This document shows positions 14,752 to 20,222 of a stretch of DNA of 20,222 bases, one piece after another. A program made the position numbers and the translations under genes. The notes below the pieces were generated by a model that saw nothing but the letters and a program-made list of their open reading frames with translations, did not search any database and was not told the origin of the DNA. The DNA is from Furfurilactobacillus entadae (GTDB lineage: Bacteria > Bacillota > Bacilli > Lactobacillales > Lactobacillaceae). The DNA lies in the NCBI RefSeq assembly GCF_045862745.1, contig NZ_BQXN01000033.1, forward strand, positions 1-20,222, written 5' to 3'. Each line of letters begins with the position of its first letter. Position 1 is the first letter of the stretch.

Positions 14752-14766
14752 TTGAAAGGGCTTGCA
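14752..14766. promoter_or_regulatory. CcpA site cre2 (xylA side), one mismatch
   Basis: TTGAAAGGGCTTGCA matches WTGNAANCGNWNNCW except for G instead of C in the central CG. It overlaps the xylA -35. Confidence 0.65.
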
Positions 14767-14789
14767 AAATAATAATAAGCTAATATAAT
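14762..14789 (+). promoter_or_regulatory. xylA promoter
   Basis: -35 TTGCAA (14762-14767), 16-bp spacer, consensus -10 TATAAT (14784-14789), start near 14796. It is overlapped upstream by cre2 and followed immediately by xylO1, so both CcpA and XylR could block it. Confidence 0.85.
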
Positions 14790-14797
14790 CAATCTCG

Positions 14798-14822
14798 TAA
14801 GTTGGTTGTTGCAGAAAACTAA
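14798..14822 (+). promoter_or_regulatory. XylR operator xylO1 (xylA side)
   Basis: TAAGTTGG at one end and AAAACTAA at the other form a 25-bp imperfect palindrome. It agrees with the Bacillus subtilis xylO (as I recall it) at about 18 of 25 positions. It begins at the predicted transcription start of xylA, the usual place for repression by XylR. Confidence 0.75.
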
Positions 14823-14849
14823 CATCAAAAATTTGAAGGCACGATTGTT

Positions 14850-16190
14850 ATGGCTTATTGGAATGTTGATAAGGTCCCTTACGTGGGCACTAGTGATTTG
14901 AAATCTGGACTAGGATTCCACTACTACCAACCAGATAAAATGGTGGGTGGAAAGAAAATGCGTGACTGGTTGCGGTTCTCCGTTGCCTACTGGCACACAT
15001 TTGACCAACGGTTGGTGGACCCATTTGGTGATGGGACTGCTCAACGGCCATATGATAAGTTCACGGACCCGATGGATCTGGCGTTAGCCAAGGTTGACGC
15101 AGCGTTCGAATTTTATGACAAGCTGGGTGTGGATTACATGTGTTTCCACGATCGTGACTTGGCACCAGAAGGCAACACGTTACGGGAAACCAATGCCAAC
15201 CTGGACAAAGTGGTTGATAAAATCGTTGAATACCAAAAGACGAGTGGCATGAAGGTTTTGTGGAACACGTCAAACATGTTCACGAACCCACGCTTTGTTG
15301 AAGGGGCCGCAACATCACCATCCGCTGACATTTTTGCCTATTCTGCAGCACAATTGAAGCACAGTTTAGAAATTGGGAAACGGGTCGGTTCTGAAAACTA
15401 TGTCTTCTGGGGTGGTCGTGAAGGTTACGAATCACTGTGGAACACACGGACTAAGGAAGAACAAGAACACGCTGCAAAGTTCTTCCACATGGCTAAGGAC
15501 TACGCCAACGAAATTGGCTTCGACGCACAAATGCTATTAGAACCAAAGCCAAAGGAACCAACGACGCACCAGTACGACACGGACGCAGCCACAACCATTG
15601 CGTTCATGAAGGAATACGGTCTTGATAAGGACTTCAAGTTGAACCTTGAAGGAAACCATGCTAACCTTGCAGGACACACGTACCAACACGAAATTAAGAC
15701 AGCCGTTGACGCTGGTTTGCTGGGTTCATTAGACGCAAACCAGGGTGACAAGCTGATTGGTTGGGACATTGATGAATACCCATCTAACTTATATGAGACA
15801 ACGGCAGCAATGTACGAAGTCCTGTTAAATGGCGGCATCGGGCCTCGCGGTGGACTGAACTTTGACTCCAAACCACGGCGGTCATCATTTGAAGCAAATG
15901 ATCTCTTCTACGGTCACATCGTCGGAATGGATAGCTTTGCTGCTGGTTTATTGGTTGCCCAACGGATGTATGAAGACAAAGTTCTGGAAGACATCAAGGA
16001 CGAACGGTACGCTTCATATAACACTGGTGTTGGTGCTGACATTGAAAGTGGCAAGGCCGACTTCAAGACGTTGGAAGCTTATTCGATCGACAAACCACAA
16101 TCAGAATTGATTGCTGCAACACATTCAGATCATTTGGAACAAATTAAGGACACGATCAACCATTACATCGTGGATACCTTAGGAAAATAA
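14850..16190 (+). CDS. xylA: D-xylose isomerase (class II)
   Basis: Converts D-xylose to D-xylulose in the cytoplasm with two divalent metals. The 446-residue length and the N-terminal ~40-residue insert mark class II. Active-site residues are present: His100 and Asp103 in CFHDRDLAPEG, the signature VFWGGREGYE (185-194), Glu231 and Lys233 in LLEPKPKEP, Glu267 and His270 in LNLEGNHANLAGH, Asp295 in SLDANQGD, and Asp306/Asp308 in GWDIDEYP. The start follows GAAGG at ten bases. Transcribed from its own promoter with xylO1 and cre2; xylB follows after 204 bp that contain a hairpin. Confidence 0.98.
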   Translation: MAYWNVDKVPYVGTSDLKSGLGFHYYQPDKMVGGKKMRDWLRFSVAYWHTFDQRLVDPFGDGTAQRPYDKFTDPMDLALAKVDAAFEFYDKLGVDYMCFHDRDLAPEGNTLRETNANLDKVVDKIVEYQKTSGMKVLWNTSNMFTNPRFVEGAATSPSADIFAYSAAQLKHSLEIGKRVGSENYVFWGGREGYESLWNTRTKEEQEHAAKFFHMAKDYANEIGFDAQMLLEPKPKEPTTHQYDTDAATTIAFMKEYGLDKDFKLNLEGNHANLAGHTYQHEIKTAVDAGLLGSLDANQGDKLIGWDIDEYPSNLYETTAAMYEVLLNGGIGPRGGLNFDSKPRRSSFEANDLFYGHIVGMDSFAAGLLVAQRMYEDKVLEDIKDERYASYNTGVGADIESGKADFKTLEAYSIDKPQSELIAATHSDHLEQIKDTINHYIVDTLGK

Positions 16191-16259
16191 TGACGGTTAA
16201 TAAACTGGCGCTGGTGGCATAAGTCAATCGGGAACAATTGTTGTCGACACACTGTGGTA

Positions 16260-16357
16260 CTCAGTCCGGTTAGCACATTGCACTTAATGAAAAGCGACTG
16301 ACCTCCCCAAGTTTGGGAACTCAGTCGTTTTCATTTCGAAGCAATGCGTTGACTGAG
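16260..16357 (+). promoter_or_regulatory. attenuator-like set of alternating repeats between xylA and xylB
   Basis: Four short segments alternate: CTCAGTC (16260-16266), GACTGA (16296-16301), CTCAGTC (16320-16326), GACTGAG (16351-16357). Segments 2 and 3 form the strong hairpin at 16289-16332; pairs 1:2, 3:4 or 1:4 would compete with it. The arrangement resembles an attenuator. No leader peptide or ligand is evident, so regulation is only proposed. Confidence 0.4.
16289..16332 (+). terminator. hairpin after xylA (partial terminator or processing site)
   Basis: GAAAAGCGACTGA (16289-16301) pairs with TCAGTCGTTTTC (16321-16332) with one bulged G. An inner CCCAA/TTGGG extends the structure, and ATTTCG follows. 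Partial termination would lower xylB relative to xylA. Confidence 0.65.
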
Positions 16358-16394
16358 GCTTGTTGGTGTTCGTTTATTCGTGGGAGGAAACGAC

Positions 16395-17903
16395 ATGAGT
16401 TATGTATTAGGTGTTGATCTGGGGACGAGTGCGGTAAAAGTCTCGGCTGTTGATCAGACGGGGCAGATTGTGGCCCAAGAAAGTTATGCGTACGAATTAA
16501 GTCAGCCCCAACCGGGTTATAGTGAGCAAAATCCAGAGGACTGGGTGAGCGGGACCACCGTGGCCATTGTCCGGTTGATTTTAAACGATGGCATTAAGCC
16601 GGCGGACATTGACGGAATTAGTTATTCAGGTCAGATGCACGGACTGGTATTATTAGATGAACACAATCAGGTGTTACGACCAGCCATTTTATGGAACGAT
16701 ACCCGAACCACCAAGCAACGTGATGAAATTACCGCGGCAATGGGGAAAACGTTTGTTAACATTACCAAGAACGAACCGCTTGAAGGGTTTACGTTGCCTA
16801 AGTTGTTGTGGGTGAAGGAAAACGAACCGGCAATCTTTGATCAAGCACGGCACTTTGTCCTGCCGAAAGATTACGTGCGTTATCGAATGACGGGCCAATT
16901 GGGAATGGATTACTCGGACGCTTCTGGAACGGTGCTTCTGGACGTTGTGAACCACACGTGGAGCCAAGAAATCTGTGACCGGTTTGAAATTCCCATGAGC
17001 ATGTGTCCACCCCTGATGGACGCCATTGATTACGTTGGCAACGTTTCAGCGAGTTACGCCGCGTTTTCAGGGCTCGATTCGCACACCAAAGTTTTTGCTG
17101 GTGGCGCGGATAACGCGTGCGGTGCAGTGGGGGCGGGAATTTTACACTCGAACATGGTGCTTTCAAGCATTGGCACGTCCGGCGTGGTGTTGAAGTATGA
17201 GGTGGATGGCGCAGTGGACTATCATGGTCAGTTACAGTTTGAAAACCACGCGATTCCTGATGCCTACTATGCAATGGGCGTGACACTGGCTGCCGGTTAC
17301 AGTTTAAACTGGTTTAAAAAGACATTTGCACCAGACGAAGACTTTGGTGACTTTGTGGCAACGGCTGGTCAAGCCACACTTGGAAGCCAGGGACTGCTGT
17401 TTGCTCCTTACATTGTGGGTGAACGGGCGCCATATGCGGATGCAGATATTCGCGGAAGCTTTATTGGTATTGATGGGACCCAAACCCGGGCGGACTTTGT
17501 TCGTGCCGTCATGGAGGGAATCGTGTTCTCATTCCGTGACATTTTGGATTTGTTTGCAAGCCAGGGGAGTCAGTTTGATACCGTGGTTTCCATTGGTGGT
17601 GGTGCAAAGAGTCCACTGTGGTTACAAATGCAGGCGGATGTCTTTAACACAAAGGTCGTTAGCTTAAAGAACGAACAGGGGCCTGGTCTTGGCGCTGCCA
17701 TGTTGGCCGCCGTGGGACTTGGTTGGTTTGAATCAGTGGCTGAATGTGCAGAAACGTTTGTGCAATTTGGCGCCGAGTATCAACCCATTCCCGAAAACGT
17801 GGCACAGTACGAAGAACTTCATGCGCTCTATAAGAAAATTTATGCAGCAACGGCAGACGTTAGTCACGAACTATTAGCGTTCCGCCGGGGCGTTCAGAAC
17901 TAA
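16395..17903 (+). CDS. xylB: xylulokinase (FGGY family)
   Basis: Phosphorylates D-xylulose with ATP to xylulose-5-phosphate, the substrate of phosphoketolase. The 502-residue protein has the N-terminal phosphate loop GVDLGTSAVK (6-15), the substrate motif YSGQMHGLVLLD (77-88), the catalytic Asp239 in GGADNACGAVGAG, the FGGY-type region PYIVGERAPYADADIRGSF (338-356) and the adenosine-site VSIGGGAKSPLW (398-409). ATG 16395 follows GGGAGG by seven bases; an in-frame GTG at 16380 would place the ribosome binding site inside the gene and is less likely. Co-transcribed with xylA through the hairpin region. Confidence 0.96.
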   Translation: MSYVLGVDLGTSAVKVSAVDQTGQIVAQESYAYELSQPQPGYSEQNPEDWVSGTTVAIVRLILNDGIKPADIDGISYSGQMHGLVLLDEHNQVLRPAILWNDTRTTKQRDEITAAMGKTFVNITKNEPLEGFTLPKLLWVKENEPAIFDQARHFVLPKDYVRYRMTGQLGMDYSDASGTVLLDVVNHTWSQEICDRFEIPMSMCPPLMDAIDYVGNVSASYAAFSGLDSHTKVFAGGADNACGAVGAGILHSNMVLSSIGTSGVVLKYEVDGAVDYHGQLQFENHAIPDAYYAMGVTLAAGYSLNWFKKTFAPDEDFGDFVATAGQATLGSQGLLFAPYIVGERAPYADADIRGSFIGIDGTQTRADFVRAVMEGIVFSFRDILDLFASQGSQFDTVVSIGGGAKSPLWLQMQADVFNTKVVSLKNEQGPGLGAAMLAAVGLGWFESVAECAETFVQFGAEYQPIPENVAQYEELHALYKKIYAATADVSHELLAFRRGVQN

Positions 17904-17934
17904 AATTCAATGACTTTGCTTCCATAGTATTCAC

Positions 17935-17960
17935 CGAAAATACGCCCATTCGTGTTTTTG
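17935..17960 (+). repeat. weak hairpin after xylB
   Basis: CGAAAATACG and CGTGTTTTTG pair over ten positions (two wobbles) around a 6-base loop. The T run is in the stem, so it is at best a weak terminator. A TATACT at 17986-17991 could be a -10 for xylR, but no good -35 is found. Confidence 0.35.
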
Positions 17961-18021
17961 CGACGATACGGGGTTCAGTGAGGTTTATACTAATGGTAAA
18001 AATGCAAGGTAGGAACAACTG

Positions 18022-19182
18022 TTGGCTAGAAAAGTTTTAAACCAAGATATTATGCGTGATGTAAATCAGAAGTTGGTGTTACAACAAGTTTTTAATGAGG
18101 GACCAATTTCCCGGATCGATGTTTCTAAACGTTTGAACCTCAATAAATCAACGGTTTCAACGCTATACAATACGTTAAATGATGAATCACTGGTGGTTGA
18201 ACTGGGTGAGGGTGCGGCGTCATCAAATGGTGGCCGTAAACCAATTTTCACGAAGGTCAACGCCCACTGGGGGTACACCGTTAGTTTTGAAATCGGCTAC
18301 CACCACCTTCACATGATGGTCAATTATTTGGATGGCGAAATTGTGTCGTTCAATAATTATGAAATTGATCGGTTAACACTGGCAGCAATTACCCAGCTGA
18401 TGATTGCTAAGGTGCGTGATGTGCAGGTTGCGGATACAAACCGTGGCCTACTGGGCATCAGCATTGCTGTTTCTGGGATTGTGGATGATAACCGGGTAAC
18501 GGACTCGCCGTTTCTCGACATGACGAACTCAGATCTTCAGGGACTGTTTGAACAGACCTTTGATGTGCCTGTTGTCCTGGAAAACGAGGCGAACCTATCG
18601 GCAATTTATGAACGTGACTTTAACAGTGCGGGCGATTTTGCCAATACGCTCACGGTTAGTATCCATAAAGGGATCGGTGCCGGAATCATCATCAATCGTC
18701 AACTGTATCGTGGTCTTCATGGTGAGGCTGGTGAAATTGGCCGGAGCATCATGATGGATGCAAACGTTGGCGTGATGGGGCGGTCCCAAAAGGTTGAAGA
18801 TTACTGTTCGGAGGATGCCATCATTGGATTTGCCCGGGCCGTCAAGGGTGATGAAACCCTCCAACGGCAGGATCTTGTGAACCTCTTTTTGGCGGATGAT
18901 GCGGACATCAAGCGGATCCTCGGTGAATTTTGTGCGGCCATCTCCAAGATTTTATTCAATGTGGCCACCAATTTCGATCCTGAGGTCATGTACTTAAACT
19001 CGCCATTAATCGAAGCATTGCCTGAATTGCTATCCGAAATTCGCCAAGATTACCGGACCATTGCGGGAACTAATCCCCGGATTCAACTTGCACAAAACAC
19101 GCAGTATGCAACGTTGCTTGGTGGTTGCTCATTGATCACGCACCGGGTTCTTAACATGGATGACTACATGTTGAAATTTTAG
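18022..19182 (+). CDS. xylR: XylR, xylose-responsive repressor (ROK family)
   Basis: Represses xyl genes by binding xylO and is released by D-xylose. Residues 28-52 form the winged helix-turn-helix (GPISRIDVSKRLNLNKSTVS, 28-47) and SSNGGRKP (68-74) is the wing typical of ROK repressors. The ROK domain includes GISIAVSGIVDD (145-156), ENEANLSA (187-194), HKGIGAGIIIN (215-225) and HGEAGEIG (233-240). The zinc cluster CxCGxxGC found in many ROK proteins is missing; the segment reads VMGRSQKVEDYCSED. The start is TTG at 18022 with AAGGTAGG eight bases upstream; the next Met (residue 11) would remove conserved KVLNQDIMRDVN. It lies 118 bp after xylB and may be read from it or from its own weak promoter. 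Confidence 0.93.
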   Translation: MARKVLNQDIMRDVNQKLVLQQVFNEGPISRIDVSKRLNLNKSTVSTLYNTLNDESLVVELGEGAASSNGGRKPIFTKVNAHWGYTVSFEIGYHHLHMMVNYLDGEIVSFNNYEIDRLTLAAITQLMIAKVRDVQVADTNRGLLGISIAVSGIVDDNRVTDSPFLDMTNSDLQGLFEQTFDVPVVLENEANLSAIYERDFNSAGDFANTLTVSIHKGIGAGIIINRQLYRGLHGEAGEIGRSIMMDANVGVMGRSQKVEDYCSEDAIIGFARAVKGDETLQRQDLVNLFLADDADIKRILGEFCAAISKILFNVATNFDPEVMYLNSPLIEALPELLSEIRQDYRTIAGTNPRIQLAQNTQYATLLGGCSLITHRVLNMDDYMLKF

Positions 19183-19283
19183 GACGTGGTGCCACCTCTG
19201 AAATGTAAGGCCCAATTGATGTATAAGGTAGTATTCCAAAAAGATAAAAGGTGAAGATAGATTGCACCGGGACATAAACAAGC

Positions 19284-19325
19284 AAAAACAGCGGATGCCT
19301 ACTAAGGGCAACTCGCTGTTTTTTT
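19284..19325. terminator. bidirectional terminator between xylR and the surface protein gene
   Basis: AAAAACAGCG (19284-19293) pairs with CGCTGTTTTT (19314-19323), with an inner TGCC/GGCA. T runs follow on both strands, serving the two convergent genes. Confidence 0.9.
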
Positions 19326-19345
19326 GTAACGGTTAGACTTAATGA

Positions 19346-20222
19346 TTAACGTTTCTTTTTGAAAATATGAAACCCAAGAATCGTTGCGCTAATCAATAGT
19401 GACGTGGCTAGGATGGTGAGAAGCGCTGGTATTTCTTGACTGGTTGCTGGCAAGGCAGCAGTTTGTTTTTTAGAAGAAGTGTTATTGGCCGCATGATTTG
19501 AACCTTGTGACTGCCCATTTGCATTAACACCAGAGTTTGTAGGTTGGTCAGTCGTTGCGCGTGACCCGGCAACTGTTGTCCCAGGGTTAGTTATGCTCCC
19601 TGTACCAGTACCACTGTTGTTTGGTTGCAATTTATTAGTTTCGCTAGTGAGGCTTTCACCACCATTAGATGAGGCACCATTATTGGAATTGTTGCCTGAA
19701 TTACCAACGTTGGCGTTACCACCGTTACTGCCATTACCGTTAGTATCGCCACCACCGTTAGTACCACCAGTGTTGCCACCGTTATTGCCATTTGAGTTGT
19801 CATTGGCAACGGTTATAGTGACAGGAGCACTGTTTTTTGTTTGGCCATCATTTGTTGCAACAATCATTACAGAAATGATTTCATCGGCAGTTAAAGTACC
19901 GGTATCAACGGTAAAGGAACCGTCAGGGTTGACCGTTGCGGTCTTCGTTGAACCATCGGGAAGTGTGACAACGGCGGTGAAGGTGGTCCCGTCAGGGATC
20001 GGTGTTTCTAGATCAACGTGACCAGAGACACTCGTATCACCAGCAGTAGCGGGGTTCACCGTTGGAGAGGCGACATTATAGTCATCCAATGGATTGGTTG
20101 GTTGACCTGCCTGAACCGTAATGGTCGTGGTTTGACTGTCCTTAGTGTTTTCACCGTTAGTTGCTTGAATCTTAACACCGATGATTTCATCGGCAGTTAA
20201 AGTACCGGTATCAACGGTAAAG
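19346..20222 (-). CDS. C-terminal part of a sortase-anchored repeat surface protein (5' end outside)
   Basis: The frame is open from the window edge to TAA at 19346, about 291 residues. It shows the end of one and one complete ~102-residue Ig-like repeat (SVSGHVDLETP, TVTLPDGS-like strands, FTVDTGTLTADEII, VTITV). A Gly/Asn-rich linker and a Ser/Thr/Gln-rich wall-spanning region follow. The end is a sorting signal: LPATSQE, a hydrophobic helix (IPALLTILATSLLISATILG) and FKKKR. The motif has Ser where classic LPxTG has Gly, close to the LPQTxE variant used by several lactobacilli. Likely an adhesin or wall protein; no ligand can be named. Unrelated to the xyl genes and separated by a terminator. 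Confidence 0.88.
   Translation of the reverse strand, partial: FTVDTGTLTADEIIGVKIQATNGENTKDSQTTTITVQAGQPTNPLDDYNVASPTVNPATAGDTSVSGHVDLETPIPDGTTFTAVVTLPDGSTKTATVNPDGSFTVDTGTLTADEIISVMIVATNDGQTKNSAPVTITVANDNSNGNNGGNTGGTNGGGDTNGNGSNGGNANVGNSGNNSNNGASSNGGESLTSETNKLQPNNSGTGTGSITNPGTTVAGSRATTDQPTNSGVNANGQSQGSNHAANNTSSKKQTAALPATSQEIPALLTILATSLLISATILGFHIFKKKR
19875..19916 (-). repeat. 42-bp exact repeat, copy 1 (in the surface protein gene)
   Basis: Identical over 42 bases to 20181-20222, at a period of 306 bp (102 codons). It encodes FTVDTGTLTADEII in both copies. Confidence 0.95.
20181..20222 (-). repeat. 42-bp exact repeat, copy 2 (reaches the window edge)
   Basis: Second copy of the 42-base unit. 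The match may continue beyond the window. Between the copies the encoded strands differ more, so this block is unusually conserved or recently exchanged. Confidence 0.95.

Noticed and set aside
14592..14828. 78-codon minus-strand frame in the xylT-xylA control region
   Set aside because: It runs antisense through the xylA promoter, cre2 and xylO1 and has hydrophobic, AT-driven composition; no ribosome binding site stands out.
16380..16394. GTG start at 16380 for xylB
   Set aside because: The Shine-Dalgarno lies after it, at the right distance from ATG 16395.
19593..20021. 142-codon plus-strand frame rich in Pro and Leu
   Set aside because: It is the mirror of the Gly/Asn-rich linker and repeats of the surface protein gene on the minus strand.
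1..20222. CRISPR array, tRNA or rRNA genes, prophage or transposase genes
   Set aside because: No regularly spaced direct repeats, cloverleaf or rRNA-like stretches, integrase or transposase motifs were seen.

Overview
The window reads as chromosomal DNA of a heterofermentative lactic acid bacterium (Lactobacillaceae, Levilactobacillus brevis / L. pentosus-like; the genus cannot be fixed from sequence alone). The basis is the gene content (XylT, XylP, XylQ, XylA, XylB and XylR of the lactobacillar type, RecX, DUF975, DUF1836, an LPxT-anchored surface protein), AGGAGG-type ribosome binding sites, tight operons and strong intrinsic terminators. A 15/16 match to the ParB site parS at 5332-5347 suggests an origin-proximal position.

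Left part (1-6375), mostly housekeeping or uncharacterised plus-strand genes: an FAD/NAD(P)-dependent NADH oxidase/peroxidase relative that lacks the redox-active cysteine, flanked at its promoter by two related palindromes; an LtrA-family membrane protein; RecX with an extra ~60-residue N-terminal arm; a DUF975 membrane protein; a DUF1836 putative DNA-binding protein behind a perfect 53-bp palindrome that carries a mirrored promoter; the parS site; and a membrane-anchored DNA/RNA non-specific nuclease.

Central and right part (6393-19182), a divergent xylose / xylo-oligosaccharide / isoprimeverose regulon. The minus-strand operon starts at 14452: xylT (D-xylose:H+ symporter, frameshifted at a run of seven G), xylP (GPH-family symporter), an unannotated 34-codon ORF with a perfect Shine-Dalgarno, xylQ (GH31 alpha-xylosidase), galM (aldose 1-epimerase) and xynB (GH43 beta-xylosidase). 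The plus-strand genes are xylA (xylose isomerase), xylB (xylulokinase) and xylR (ROK repressor). The ~400-bp divergent control region has a CcpA cre site and a XylR operator in the same order on both sides. Imported oligosaccharides would be cut in the cytoplasm by XylQ and XynB, anomers equilibrated by GalM, and xylose converted by XylA and XylB to xylulose-5-phosphate for the phosphoketolase pathway. No secreted xylanase is present, so the cell depends on pre-cut oligosaccharides.

Right edge (19346-20222): the 3' part of a minus-strand, repeat-containing cell-wall-anchored surface protein with an LPATS sorting signal; its 5' end lies outside the window.

Main items for a second look: the G7 frameshift in xylT, the small ORF and long stem in the xyl operon, the 53-bp palindrome before the DUF1836 gene, the cysteine-less oxidoreductase with paired palindromes, parS, and attenuator-like repeats between xylA and xylB.
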